A stretch of 64,000 nt of DNA from Rummeliibacillus pycnus_A (lineage in GTDB: Bacteria; Bacillota; Bacilli; Bacillales_A; Planococcaceae): assembly GCF_044359855.1 (NCBI RefSeq), contig NZ_CP132291.1:3534001-3598000 (forward strand), given 5' to 3'. Of this stretch, positions 43,783 through 53,326 are shown piece by piece (within the stretch, counting starts at the first letter, position 1; each line of letters begins with the position of its first letter). The notes under the pieces were generated by a model that saw only the letters and a program-made list of their open reading frames with translations, made no database searches and was not told the DNA's origin. The position numbers and the translations under genes were made by a program.

Positions 43783-44640
43783 ATGACGATTCAATGGTTT
43801 CCAGGGCATATGGCCAAGGCGCGCCGACAAGTAACGGAAAATTTAAAGTTTGTCGATATTATTTTCGAATTAATTGATGCGCGTTTACCTATGTCATCAA
43901 GAAATCCGATGCTTGACGAAGTCATTCATCAAAAAACAAGATTATTAATATTAAACAAAGCTGATATGGCAGATGAAGCGCAAACCAAAAAATGGATAGC
44001 TTTTTTTGAACAACAAGGCCATAAAGCAATTGCCATCAATTCTTTAGATGGAAAAGGATTAAAACAAGTAACGAAAGCTGCACAAGAGCTGCTAGCGGAT
44101 AAATGGGAACGTATGAAAGCGAAAGGCTTAAAGACTCGTGCTATTCGTGCAATGATTGTGGGTATTCCAAATGTTGGTAAATCCACGCTTATTAACCGTT
44201 TAGCAAAGAAAAATGTTGCAAAAACAGGTAATATGCCTGGTGTCACTAGATCGCAACAATGGATAAAAGTTGGAAAAGAATTAGAGCTACTTGATACACC
44301 AGGGATTTTATGGCCTAAGTTTGAAGACCAAGAGGTAGGTTATAAACTAGCGTTAACAGGTGCTATAAAAGATACAATTACGAATATGGACGACTTAGCT
44401 ATTTTTGGTTTGAAATTTTTAAGCATGCATTATCCTGGACGAATGGAAGAACGCTATCAAGTCTCTAATTTGAGTGAAGAAATTGTAGAGACATTTGATC
44501 ATATTGGGAAATTACGACGCGTTTATATTTCCGGGGGAGAAGTTGATTATGACCAAGTAGCCGAATTAATCGTACGTGATATAAGAGGACAACAGCTTGG
44601 TAAGCTAACATTTGATTTCGTAGAAGATTTTGCCTCTTAA
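43783..44640 (+). CDS. rbgA: Ribosome biogenesis GTPase RbgA (YlqF)
   Basis: Circularly permuted GTPase required for late 50S assembly. I choose the ATG at 43783 (285 residues, MTIQWFPGHMAKARRQ) with AGGAGTG upstream, over the GTG at 43774 that overlaps that site. G4 NKAD (about 57) precedes G1 GIPNVGKSTLINRLA and G3 DTPGILWPK. The C-terminal acidic RNA-binding domain is present. Confidence 0.96.
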   Translation: MTIQWFPGHMAKARRQVTENLKFVDIIFELIDARLPMSSRNPMLDEVIHQKTRLLILNKADMADEAQTKKWIAFFEQQGHKAIAINSLDGKGLKQVTKAAQELLADKWERMKAKGLKTRAIRAMIVGIPNVGKSTLINRLAKKNVAKTGNMPGVTRSQQWIKVGKELELLDTPGILWPKFEDQEVGYKLALTGAIKDTITNMDDLAIFGLKFLSMHYPGRMEERYQVSNLSEEIVETFDHIGKLRRVYISGGEVDYDQVAELIVRDIRGQQLGKLTFDFVEDFAS

Positions 44641-44646
44641 AAAATC

Positions 44647-44681
44647 AACCTTTTTTACCATTCGGTAAAAAAGGTTTTTTT
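44647..44681 (+). terminator. Terminator after rbgA
   Basis: Perfect 13-bp stem (44647-44659 with 44664-44676), ATTC loop, then T-run. Confidence 0.9.
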
Positions 44682-44735
44682 CTGGAGTTTAAAAAAAGAT
44701 TGCCGATAAAAAGGGTATTGAAGGGAAGAATTTGT

Positions 44736-45509
44736 GTGAGTACGATCAAAGAAGTGAAACAAGCTTTACTAAAAGAAACAGAATGGCAACCTTGGATGGC
44801 TGAGCTCGAAAAGGATACGCGACAAGGAGTCAAAAATGCATTAAAACAATGGCATCATCGTAAAGAAAAATACGACCACTTATTATCAGAGCATAAGAAA
44901 AAACTAGCGTTTGACGAATCATATAGAGCGTTTTCGCATGCGCTTATCGCAGGTACGGATGAAGCAGGACGTGGTCCATTAGCAGGTCCTGTTGTCACAG
45001 CAGCTGTAATCCTACCAGAGGTTTGTCCTACACTAGTAGGCTTAAATGATTCTAAACAATTATCAAAAGAGGTAAGAGAAAGCTACGTTGAAAAAATCCA
45101 ACAATGTGCAATTTCCACTGCCATCCATTTTCAGCCTGCAAGTGTCATTGATGAGATAAATATTTACGAAGCAACGAAACAATCGATGAAAGCATCTATC
45201 GAATCACTTTCTGAGAAGCCGGATTTTGTGTTAGCAGACGCAATGAAGCTTCCTATTGATATACCACAGGAATCCGTCATCAAAGGGGATGCAAGAAGTC
45301 TAGCAATCGCTGCAGCATCTATTCTAGCGAAAACAGCGAGAGATGATTATATGGAAGAAATGGCAAAAAAATATCCGGAATATGGTTTTGAAAAACATGC
45401 AGGTTATGGTACAAAACAGCATTTAGAAGCACTTAATCAATACGGTCCTACAGAAATCCATCGAACATCATTCGAACCAATTAAATCCATGATCCTTCAG
45501 AAAGGGTGA
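44736..45509 (+). CDS. rnhB: Ribonuclease HII
   Basis: Removes RNA from RNA-DNA hybrids and single ribonucleotides from DNA. I choose the GTG at 44736 (257 residues) with AAGGGAAG about 8 bp upstream; a TTG at 44700 would add 12 residues close to the rbgA terminator. Catalytic acidic motifs are GTDEAGRGPLAGPV, LNDSKQLS and the aspartates in VLADAM and GDARSLAIAAASILAK. It is followed 6 bp later by ylqG. Confidence 0.95.
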   Translation: MSTIKEVKQALLKETEWQPWMAELEKDTRQGVKNALKQWHHRKEKYDHLLSEHKKKLAFDESYRAFSHALIAGTDEAGRGPLAGPVVTAAVILPEVCPTLVGLNDSKQLSKEVRESYVEKIQQCAISTAIHFQPASVIDEINIYEATKQSMKASIESLSEKPDFVLADAMKLPIDIPQESVIKGDARSLAIAAASILAKTARDDYMEEMAKKYPEYGFEKHAGYGTKQHLEALNQYGPTEIHRTSFEPIKSMILQKG

Positions 45510-45515
45510 GTAAAG

Positions 45516-47621
45516 GTGAATTATCCTTCATTATCATCAGTTCAACTTCAACAGTCGAGTGGAGCAATGAATCAGCAACCATTAGCTCTAAAACAAGGAC
45601 AAGTCATTCATGGCACCATTAAACAACTATTCCCAGACCAAATGGCAGAAATTCAAATTGGTGGACAACGCTTAATGGCGAAAATGGAAGCGCCTCTCCA
45701 AACAGGAAACTCTCATTACTTCCAAGTGTCAGGGGTAGAACCAGATTTACAACTAAAAGTTGTATCAGGACCTATGGCGCCATCAGCATCTATGTCACAG
45801 CAAGTAACCCAATTACTTGACTCTATGCAATTACCGCAAACGAATGAGATGAAACAAGTAGCAACCTATTTTTTGAAAAATAATTTGCCTCTCTCTAAAG
45901 AACAATTGCAACAAGCGGAGCAAATTATGAAGTCACTACCAGAAAACGTCACTTCAAAAGAAGCGCTAAACGTTTTGCAAAAGCTAATTGAACTAAAACT
46001 ACCTATACAGCAAAATACTTTCCAGGCTGTTTTACAAGGGAGTATGAAACAAGGCTTTACAGACACTCTAGGAAGTCTACAACAACTCTTGCAACAAGAT
46101 TCATCTATTCCACAAGCGATGCGTGAACAGCTATTAAATCAATTACAAATGGTAAAGAGCCCCCTTGCTGTAGAAACGGGTGGCGTGTTATTTGCGAAAA
46201 TGCTGGATATTTTATCGGCTTCAGCATCATCACCGGCAGATAAATTAACTATATTGCAGCTTTTAAAAGACGTAGGAATCATGCCGAAGAATGCCAATAT
46301 ATTTAACTGGAATACGGGTATGCTACAAACAACAAATACGAACGCAAATAACTTATTACAGCAACTTACATCTCAAATTCAAGTAGGGAATTCAAAGGAA
46401 GTTGCATCATTACTACCACAAGTAAAAGAATCATTGCAACAAAACCTACTACTTTCAGATGCACAAAAAATAACGTTACAACAAGCAATCTCAAAAGCTA
46501 TTGCTCAACCAAATGCACAGAACTTCCAAGGGATTGAAAAAGCTATTCAAATGCAACAGCAGTCAATTAATTCACCTGCCAAATTATTGAATAGTCTGCA
46601 ATTAGCATCGCCAAAAGATATGAGTACATTATTACCTCAGCTTAAATCAGCTATTCAGGGTCAATCACTATTATCTGCATCTCAGAAAGAAGGACTGCTC
46701 CAAACATTGGAGAAGTTTAATGTAGCAAATAGTACACCACAGTCAATTCAAGCCTTGGCAAAAGACTTACAAGGACAATTATTAAAAGTTTTTAGTGAAT
46801 CAACACAATTACAGCCTTTCCAGTCAGATTCACAAGGGGTATCTGCAAAACAGCAGATGATGCTCATGCTAAATGCAGGACAATCAGCAAATGAACAGCT
46901 ATTTAGCAAGCTTACTCAATTGGCAATGAATTCAAATTCACCAGTATTTCAACAAATGCTTGAGCAAACAGAGCAACAACTAGCACAACATCTTGATAGT
47001 AAAGCGTTTGAAACAGCAATCAAACAAACATTAGGAAATTTAGGACTTAGCTATGAAGCAAAATTGTTGGACAAATCTTCTGATATTCAACAAATCGCAC
47101 AACAATTAAAGCCACAGCTACTAGGCTTATTACAAGATGATTCAGTATCGAGTACGACAAAAAGCGTAGCAGAACAAGTTGTGGCGCGTATGAATGGCAT
47201 GCAGTATTTATCAGGTGAAAATGGTCCACAACATCAACTTATTATGCAAGTACCACTAGAGTTCTTCGGCAAAAAAACAGAGGCGACGTTGCAATGGAAT
47301 GGACGAATGAAAAAAAATGGTAAAATCGATTCGGATTATGCACGTATATTATTTTATTTACAGCTAAATTCATTGAAGGAAACCGTTATTGATATGCAAG
47401 TACAAAGTAGAGTGGTCACAGTTACTTTGTATAACGAAACTGCTGGGTTAACCGCATTAGCGGAACCTTTAAAAGCTGCTCTTAAACATGGATTATCTCA
47501 ACATGATTATCAACTATCTGGCTTATTTATAAAAAATTATTCAAAACAACCAGTGTCATTAAAAACGAATACTCAAACTACAACTGTAGAACAAAATAAA
47601 GGAGTAGATCTTCGTATATGA
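45516..47621 (+). CDS. ylqG: YlqG-type protein with FliK-like C-terminal domain
   Basis: A 701-residue, Gln/Leu/Ser-rich protein of unknown function. The first ~560 residues are low-complexity helical segments with repeats of the pattern LLPQLKxxLQxxxLLSxxQKxxLxxAL (near 300-330 and 370-400). The last third ends in a compact region (about 575-675) containing TLQWNGRMKKNG, IDMQVQSRVVTVTLY and LAEPLKAALKHGLSQHDYQL, which resembles the hook-length control (FliK) C-terminal fold. It starts at a GTG behind AGGGTGAG. ATGA overlap with ylqH, an FlhB C-domain homologue, supports a FliK-like reading. The position matches B. subtilis ylqG. Function is inferred, not shown. Confidence 0.7.
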   Translation: MNYPSLSSVQLQQSSGAMNQQPLALKQGQVIHGTIKQLFPDQMAEIQIGGQRLMAKMEAPLQTGNSHYFQVSGVEPDLQLKVVSGPMAPSASMSQQVTQLLDSMQLPQTNEMKQVATYFLKNNLPLSKEQLQQAEQIMKSLPENVTSKEALNVLQKLIELKLPIQQNTFQAVLQGSMKQGFTDTLGSLQQLLQQDSSIPQAMREQLLNQLQMVKSPLAVETGGVLFAKMLDILSASASSPADKLTILQLLKDVGIMPKNANIFNWNTGMLQTTNTNANNLLQQLTSQIQVGNSKEVASLLPQVKESLQQNLLLSDAQKITLQQAISKAIAQPNAQNFQGIEKAIQMQQQSINSPAKLLNSLQLASPKDMSTLLPQLKSAIQGQSLLSASQKEGLLQTLEKFNVANSTPQSIQALAKDLQGQLLKVFSESTQLQPFQSDSQGVSAKQQMMLMLNAGQSANEQLFSKLTQLAMNSNSPVFQQMLEQTEQQLAQHLDSKAFETAIKQTLGNLGLSYEAKLLDKSSDIQQIAQQLKPQLLGLLQDDSVSSTTKSVAEQVVARMNGMQYLSGENGPQHQLIMQVPLEFFGKKTEATLQWNGRMKKNGKIDSDYARILFYLQLNSLKETVIDMQVQSRVVTVTLYNETAGLTALAEPLKAALKHGLSQHDYQLSGLFIKNYSKQPVSLKTNTQTTTVEQNKGVDLRI

Positions 47622-47914
47622 CCGATGAAAAACAAACAAGAAAAGAAGCAGTTGCACTATCGTTTAATTCGATAACTTCAGATGCCCCAAAAGTGATCGC
47701 AAAAGGAAAAGGGCAAATTGCTGAAAATATATTGGAACAAGCAGAGCTTCATAATATACCGATACAAGAAGATGCAAGTCTTGTCCAATTATTAGGACAA
47801 TTAGATTTAAATGAATCGATTCCCGAAGAACTATATCAAGCAGTAGCAGAGGTATTTGCTTTTATCTATCGTCTAGATCAATTACATGAAAAATTTCCAA
47901 ATGAAAAACACTAA
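47618..47914 (+). CDS. ylqH: FlhB C-terminal-domain-like protein YlqH
   Basis: A 98-residue protein that aligns with the cytoplasmic C-terminal half (FlhB-CC) of the flagellar export gate protein FlhB: AVALSFN, APKVIAKGKGQIAENILEQA, IPIQEDASLVQLL and SIPEELYQAVAEVFAFIYRL. FlhB has NPTHYAVAL here and self-cleaves between Asn and Pro. This protein has RKEAVAL, so the cleavage motif is lost and the polypeptide begins at about the point where mature FlhB-CC begins. No membrane span. Translationally coupled to ylqG. It may act as a free export-gate domain, or be a relic. Confidence 0.85.
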   Translation: MTDEKQTRKEAVALSFNSITSDAPKVIAKGKGQIAENILEQAELHNIPIQEDASLVQLLGQLDLNESIPEELYQAVAEVFAFIYRLDQLHEKFPNEKH

Positions 47915-47943
47915 TCTTTCTATCAGAAAATTAGTGTTTTTTT
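47905..47943 (+). terminator. Terminator after ylqH
   Basis: Perfect 10-bp outer stem (47905-47914 with 47931-47940) plus an inner TTTC/GAAA stem, then T-run. It overlaps the ylqH stop codon. Confidence 0.88.
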
Positions 47944-47996
47944 GATAATAGAATAATACGGCATTTTTCATTAAAAAAATGACATAAAGTAGGCTA

Positions 47997-48025
47997 TGGA
48001 CATTATTGTGTAGATTTTATACAAT
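47997..48025 (+). promoter_or_regulatory. Promoter of sucCD
   Basis: TGGACA (47997-48002), 17-bp spacer, TACAAT (48020-48025). Each hexamer has one mismatch. Confidence 0.7.
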
Positions 48026-48033
48026 ATATATGT

Positions 48034-48053
48034 ATTTCATAATATTATGAAAT
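48034..48053. promoter_or_regulatory. 20-bp palindrome downstream of the sucC -10
   Basis: Uninterrupted perfect palindrome with ATTTCATAAT as one half, starting about 8 bp after the -10 and ending about 7 bp before the GGGAGGA ribosome site. Either an operator over the transcription start or an mRNA hairpin next to the ribosome site. Confidence 0.65.
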
Positions 48054-48072
48054 TTAGATGGGAGGAACAAGG

Positions 48073-49233
48073 ATGAATATCCATGAATATCAAGGAAAAG
48101 AAATTCTTCGTCAATATGGGGTATCGGTTCCTACTGGTCGAGTTGCTTTCTCACCAGAAGAAGCAGTTAAAGTTGCGAAAGAGTTAGATTCCAAAGTTAT
48201 GGTAGTAAAGGCACAAATCCATGCAGGTGGTCGTGGGAAAGCAGGCGGTGTCAAAATCGCAAAGAATTTAGAGGAAGTACGTTCTTATGCTAAAGAATTA
48301 CTGGGTAAAGTGCTTGTCACTCACCAAACAGGCCCAGAAGGTAAGGAAGTCAAACGCCTATACATAGAGGCTGGTTCAGACATCAAGAAAGAATACTATC
48401 TTAGTATTTTAGTAGACCGTGCAACTTCAAGAGTAACTGTAATGGGCTCTGAAGAAGGTGGCATGGATATTGAAGAGGTAGCAGCAGAAACGCCTGAGAA
48501 AATTTTTAAAGAAGTAGTAGACCCAGTTTTAGGTTTAACTGGATTCCAAGCAAGACGTCTTGCTTTTAACATGAATATTCCCAATAATTTGATTAATAAA
48601 ACTGCAAATCTAATGCTAGGATTATATAAAGCGTTTACAGAAAAAGATGCATCTATTCTAGAAATTAATCCACTTGCTATTACAGGTGATGGAGAAGTAC
48701 AAGCATTAGATGCTAAATTTAATTTTGATGGCAATTCATTATATCGCCATAAAGATATCGTTGAACTTCGAGATTTTGATGAAGAAGATCAAAAAGAAAT
48801 TGAAGCTTCAAAATACGATTTAAACTATGTTACTTTGGATGGTAGCATTGGCTGTATGGTAAATGGTGCTGGTCTTGCTATGTCTACAATGGATACAATT
48901 AGTTACTATGGCGGTAGTCCCGCTAACTTCCTGGACGTTGGCGGTGGTGCAACTGCAGAAAAAGTAACAGAAGCATTTAAAATCATACTTTCTGATCCGA
49001 ATGTTAAGGGGATTTTCGTTAACATTTTTGGTGGCATTATGAAATGTGATGTAATCGCAGAAGGCGTAATCGTAGCTGCGAAAGAGGTAGGTTTAAATGT
49101 GCCATTAGTTGTGCGACTTGAAGGTACGAATGTTGATCTAGGCAAAAAATTATTAAACGATTCAGGTTTAAATATCGTTGCTGCAGATTCAATGGCTGAT
49201 GGTGCTCAAAAAATTGTAGAACTTGTAGGTTAA
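48073..49233 (+). CDS. sucC: Succinate-CoA ligase (ADP-forming) beta subunit
   Basis: TCA-cycle enzyme coupling succinyl-CoA to substrate-level phosphorylation. The ATG at 48073 (386 residues, MNIHEYQGKEILRQYGV) is preceded by GGGAGGA; the upstream in-frame ATG at 48058 overlaps that site. The ATP-grasp domain carries KAQIHAGGRGKAGGVK (about 45-60) and LEINPLAI; the C-terminal CoA-ligase domain has NIFGGIMKCDVIAEG. Partner gene sucD 16 bp downstream. Confidence 0.97.
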   Translation: MNIHEYQGKEILRQYGVSVPTGRVAFSPEEAVKVAKELDSKVMVVKAQIHAGGRGKAGGVKIAKNLEEVRSYAKELLGKVLVTHQTGPEGKEVKRLYIEAGSDIKKEYYLSILVDRATSRVTVMGSEEGGMDIEEVAAETPEKIFKEVVDPVLGLTGFQARRLAFNMNIPNNLINKTANLMLGLYKAFTEKDASILEINPLAITGDGEVQALDAKFNFDGNSLYRHKDIVELRDFDEEDQKEIEASKYDLNYVTLDGSIGCMVNGAGLAMSTMDTISYYGGSPANFLDVGGGATAEKVTEAFKIILSDPNVKGIFVNIFGGIMKCDVIAEGVIVAAKEVGLNVPLVVRLEGTNVDLGKKLLNDSGLNIVAADSMADGAQKIVELVG

Positions 49234-49249
49234 GAAAGGCGGAATCGGG

Positions 49250-50152
49250 ATGAGTATTTATATCAACAAAGATACAAAAGTAATGGTACAAGGTATTACA
49301 GGTTCGACAGCTCTTTTCCATACAAAACAAATGCTAGAATATGGAACTAAAATTGTTGCAGGTGTAACGCCAGGTAAGGCAGGTACATTTGTAGAAGGTG
49401 TACCAGTATTTAACACGGTTATTGAAGCAGTTAATGCAACAGGAGCTAATGTATCTGTTATTTATGTCCCAGCACCATTTGCAGCAGATGCTATTCTTGA
49501 AGCAGTTGATGCGGATTTAGATATGGTTATTTGTATTACAGAACATATTCCTGTTCTTGATATGGTAAAAGTGAAGCGTTATATGGAAGGCAAGAGAACA
49601 CGTTTAATTGGCCCAAACTGTCCAGGTGTTATTACTTCAGATGAATGTAAAATCGGTATTATGCCTGGATATATTCATACAAAAGGACATGTAGGGGTTG
49701 TTTCTCGTTCTGGAACATTAACTTACGAAGCTGTCCATCAATTAACAGTGGAAGGAATCGGCCAATCAACAGCAGTTGGTATTGGTGGTGATCCTGTTAA
49801 CGGTACAAATTTTATCGATGTATTAAAAGAATTTGAAGCGGATCCGGAAACTTATGGTGTCATTATGATTGGTGAAATCGGTGGAACTGCAGAAGAAGAA
49901 GCCGCTGAATGGATTAAAAATAATATGACAAAACCTGTCATTGGATTCATTGGTGGTCAAACTGCGCCTCCAGGAAAACGTATGGGGCATGCAGGGGCTA
50001 TTATTTCTGGCGGTAAAGGTACAGCAGCTGAGAAGATTAAAACGATGAATGCATGTGGTATTGAAGTTGCTGAAACACCAGCAGTAATTGGTGAAACTTT
50101 TATTCGTGTCATAAAAGAAAAAGGCTTGTACGAAAAGTGTAAAACCCATTAA
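49250..50152 (+). CDS. sucD: Succinate-CoA ligase alpha subunit
   Basis: Carries the phosphohistidine. The 300-residue protein has the CoA-binding VQGITGSTALFHT (about 14-26), GPNCPGVI, SRSGTLTYEA and the active-site histidine in KRMGHAGAIISGGKGTA (about 243-259). AAAGGCGGAATCGGG precedes the ATG. Confidence 0.97.
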   Translation: MSIYINKDTKVMVQGITGSTALFHTKQMLEYGTKIVAGVTPGKAGTFVEGVPVFNTVIEAVNATGANVSVIYVPAPFAADAILEAVDADLDMVICITEHIPVLDMVKVKRYMEGKRTRLIGPNCPGVITSDECKIGIMPGYIHTKGHVGVVSRSGTLTYEAVHQLTVEGIGQSTAVGIGGDPVNGTNFIDVLKEFEADPETYGVIMIGEIGGTAEEEAAEWIKNNMTKPVIGFIGGQTAPPGKRMGHAGAIISGGKGTAAEKIKTMNACGIEVAETPAVIGETFIRVIKEKGLYEKCKTH

Positions 50153-50156
50153 AATG

Positions 50157-50193
50157 AAAGTGTAGTACTAATTACTAGTACTGCACTTTTTTT
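50157..50193 (+). terminator. Terminator after sucD
   Basis: 14-bp stem with one G-U pair (50157-50170 with 50176-50189), then seven or more T. Confidence 0.9.
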
Positions 50194-50230
50194 CTTAATA
50201 TTAATCATTCTATTATAATGGAGGGAAGTC

Positions 50231-51127
50231 ATGTTAGATGTGAAATTTACAGAAAGGCTACTTGCTCTACATTATGTATTTCCTGTTCCCCTAAACAGGT
50301 TACAAGCATTGCTTGAAGCAGATCCTGACCTGCAAAAGCTAGAGCAAATGCCAGTTCAAGAAATTGCACGATATTTGAATATATCTGTCGAAAAATCAAA
50401 GCGCTTACAAGAAAACTATGCAAATACGCTCATATCCCCATTAAAACAAGCGTACGAAGCTCATAATATCTTCCCCATTCCATTTCATCATCCAATGTAT
50501 CCCAACAAATTACTTGCATTATACGACCCACCAGTTGTACTTTATACAAAAGGCTTAGTTGATATTTTAAAGAATTGGCGTAGAATTGCTATAGTCGGAT
50601 CGAGACAAGCTACAAGTTATTCTGAGAAAATATTAAACTATGTCGTACCGCCATTAATAGATCATGATTATATCATTGTCAGTGGGCTAGCAAAAGGTGC
50701 TGATCGAATGGCTCACGAATCGGCTATTCGTTATGCTGGTCAAACGATTGCAGTATTAGGACATGGCTTATTCCACTTGTATCCAAAAGAAAATCGAAAG
50801 CTTGCAGAAATAATCGAGCAAGAACATTTACTTATTAGCGAATATCCACCCTATGTAAGACCTCAAAAGTGGTATTTTCCAATGCGAAATCGAATAATCA
50901 GTGGAATTTCAGAAGGAATACTTGTCACAGAGGCTGCAGAAAAAAGTGGAACGTTAAGTACAATTGAACATGGTTTAGAAAATGGTAAGCATATATTCGT
51001 TGTACCTGGTGATATTACGAAACCTCTTTCTAAAGGACCGCATAAGTTACTTTTAGAAGGCGCTACACCAGTATGGAATGGCTATCAAATTATAGAAGAA
51101 ATAGAAGGATTTTTACTTTCTAAATGA
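50231..51127 (+). CDS. dprA: DNA processing protein DprA
   Basis: Loads RecA on incoming single-stranded DNA during natural transformation. The 298-residue protein has the Rossmann-fold motif IAIVGSRQATSYS (about 116-128), SGLAKGADRMAHESAI, LGHGL and FPMRNRIISG with EAAEKSGTLSTIEHGLENG. Length equals the short Bacillus form lacking a C-terminal winged helix. GGAGGG lies before the ATG. As in B. subtilis it lies between sucD and topA. Confidence 0.96.
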   Translation: MLDVKFTERLLALHYVFPVPLNRLQALLEADPDLQKLEQMPVQEIARYLNISVEKSKRLQENYANTLISPLKQAYEAHNIFPIPFHHPMYPNKLLALYDPPVVLYTKGLVDILKNWRRIAIVGSRQATSYSEKILNYVVPPLIDHDYIIVSGLAKGADRMAHESAIRYAGQTIAVLGHGLFHLYPKENRKLAEIIEQEHLLISEYPPYVRPQKWYFPMRNRIISGISEGILVTEAAEKSGTLSTIEHGLENGKHIFVVPGDITKPLSKGPHKLLLEGATPVWNGYQIIEEIEGFLLSK

Positions 51128-51134
51128 AAAAGGG

Positions 51135-51163
51135 TTGCAAATTTTAGATTTCTGTTATACATT
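51135..51163 (+). promoter_or_regulatory. Possible promoter of topA-trmFO
   Basis: TTGCAA (51135-51140), 17-bp spacer, TACATT (51158-51163). An 8-bp inverted repeat GTTGCAAA/TTTGCAAC (51134-51141 with 51163-51170) brackets the promoter. Confidence 0.45.
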
Positions 51164-51220
51164 TTGCAACAGGTATTTCTTTTGGAAAATGAAACTTCAC
51201 CTCTATAAGGGGGAACTTAA

Positions 51221-53296
51221 ATGTCGGATTATTTAGTTATAGTGGAATCGCCCGCAAAAGCAAAAACTATCGAGCGATACTTAGGAAAAAAATATAAAGT
51301 AAAGGCTTCTATTGGTCATGTTCGTGATCTTCCAAGAAGTCAAATGGGTATTGATACAGAAAATAATTACGAACCAAGATATATTACAATTCGTGGTAAA
51401 GGACCTGTATTGCAAGATTTAAAGACAGCAGCTAAAAAAGCAAAAAAAATCTATCTCGCAGCCGATCCAGACCGCGAAGGAGAAGCAATAGCTTGGCACT
51501 TAGCAACAGCACTTAATATCGATATTGAATCAGATTGTCGTGTAGTGTTCAATGAAATCACAAAAGATGCGATAAAAGAGTCATTTAAGCATCCACGTCC
51601 AATCGATATCGATTTAGTAGATGCACAACAAGCAAGACGAATATTAGATCGTCTTGTAGGGTATAACATAAGCCCATTATTATGGAAGAAAGTCAAAAAG
51701 GGTTTATCAGCAGGTCGAGTTCAATCGGTTGCATTACGTCTAATCATTGACAGAGAAAACGAAATTAAAAACTTCCAACCAGAAGAATATTGGACAATCG
51801 ATGGTAACTTCCAAAAAGGCAAACAATCATTTGATGCAGTTTTCTACGGTAATACAAAGGAAAAAGTTAAATTATCAAATGAACAAGAAGTTCAGCAAAT
51901 TCTTAACCAGTTAAAAGGTGAAGATTTTGAAGTTATAAAAGTTGTAAAACGTGAACGTAAACGAAATGCTTCACCTGCTTTTACCACTTCATCATTACAA
52001 CAAGAAGCAGCTCGGAAATTAAACTTCCGGGCACGTAAAACAATGATGCTTGCTCAACAACTGTATGAAGGTATCGATATTGGAAAAGAAGGTACAGTCG
52101 GTTTAATCACATATATGCGTACAGACTCTACTCGTATTTCTGAAACTGCCAAAAAGGAAGCACATGAATACATTGAGCAAAATTATGGTGAGGAATTCAC
52201 AACATTAATTACTCAACAAGCAAAGAAATCAGAAAATGCACAAGATGCCCATGAAGCAATTCGTCCAACTAGTACTTTGCGTCACCCAGATCAATTGAAG
52301 GCTGTATTATCGAGAGATCAATTGCGTTTATACCGTTTAATTTGGGATCGATTTGTGGCAAGTCAAATGGCACCAGCGATACTAGACACGGTAACAGCAG
52401 ATTTACTTAATGGTGAAATTATATTCCGAGCATCAGGTTCGAATGTGAAATTTCCTGGGTTTATGAAACTTTACATTGAAGGCTCTGATGATCAAAAAGA
52501 AGAAAAAGATAAACTTTTGCCCCCAATGGAAAAAGGGGATATAGTGAAAAGTTTAGAAATTGAACCAAAACAACATTTCACACAACCACCACCACGTTTC
52601 TCAGAAGCTCGTCTTGTTAAAACACTTGAAGAACTAGGTATTGGGCGACCATCCACCTATGCACCAACTTTAGATACCATTCAAAAACGTGGATATGTAA
52701 CATTAGAAACTAAACGATTTGTACCAACTGAGCTTGGTGAAATTGTTCATTCTTTAGTACTTGAATTTTTCCCAGATATTTTAAATATCGAATTTACAGC
52801 TCAAATGGAAAAAGATTTAGATAGTATTGAAGATGGAAATATTAAATGGGTTAAAATCATAGATGATTTTTATCAAAAATTCGAAAAAGATCTAAAGCAT
52901 GCAGAAATTGCGATGGAAAAAGTAGAGATTAAGGATGAGCCAGCAGGAGAAGATTGTGAAGTCTGTGGATCTCCTATGGTATTTAAACTTGGTCGCTATG
53001 GAAAATTCATGGCTTGTAGTAATTTTCCTGAATGTCGTAATACTAAAGCCATAGTGAAGGAAATCGGCGTGAAGTGTCCAAAATGTAAAGAGGGAGAAAT
53101 CGTCGAAAGAAAAAGCAAGACAAAACGTATTTTCTATGGTTGTAACCGCTATCCAGAATGTGATTTCGTATCTTGGGATAAGCCTATTAACCGTCCGTGT
53201 CCAAAATGTAATGAATTATTAGTAGAAAAGAAAATCAAAAAAGGTATTCAAGTCCAATGTACAAGTTGTGACTACAAAGAAGAACCAACACAATAA
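51221..53296 (+). CDS. topA: DNA topoisomerase I
   Basis: Type IA enzyme relaxing negative supercoils. The 691-residue protein starts with the Toprim domain (VIVESPAKAKTIERYLG, DPDREGEAIAWH), has the active-site tyrosine in TYMRTDSTRIS at about 300-310, and ends with three zinc-ribbon modules: CEVCGSPM...CSNFPEC, CPKCKEGE...CNRYPEC and CPKCNELL...CTSC. AAGGGGGAAC precedes the ATG. Confidence 0.98.
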   Translation: MSDYLVIVESPAKAKTIERYLGKKYKVKASIGHVRDLPRSQMGIDTENNYEPRYITIRGKGPVLQDLKTAAKKAKKIYLAADPDREGEAIAWHLATALNIDIESDCRVVFNEITKDAIKESFKHPRPIDIDLVDAQQARRILDRLVGYNISPLLWKKVKKGLSAGRVQSVALRLIIDRENEIKNFQPEEYWTIDGNFQKGKQSFDAVFYGNTKEKVKLSNEQEVQQILNQLKGEDFEVIKVVKRERKRNASPAFTTSSLQQEAARKLNFRARKTMMLAQQLYEGIDIGKEGTVGLITYMRTDSTRISETAKKEAHEYIEQNYGEEFTTLITQQAKKSENAQDAHEAIRPTSTLRHPDQLKAVLSRDQLRLYRLIWDRFVASQMAPAILDTVTADLLNGEIIFRASGSNVKFPGFMKLYIEGSDDQKEEKDKLLPPMEKGDIVKSLEIEPKQHFTQPPPRFSEARLVKTLEELGIGRPSTYAPTLDTIQKRGYVTLETKRFVPTELGEIVHSLVLEFFPDILNIEFTAQMEKDLDSIEDGNIKWVKIIDDFYQKFEKDLKHAEIAMEKVEIKDEPAGEDCEVCGSPMVFKLGRYGKFMACSNFPECRNTKAIVKEIGVKCPKCKEGEIVERKSKTKRIFYGCNRYPECDFVSWDKPINRPCPKCNELLVEKKIKKGIQVQCTSCDYKEEPTQ

Positions 53297-53326
53297 TGTG
53301 TTTTTAGAAAGCAGGTAAAAAATAGA

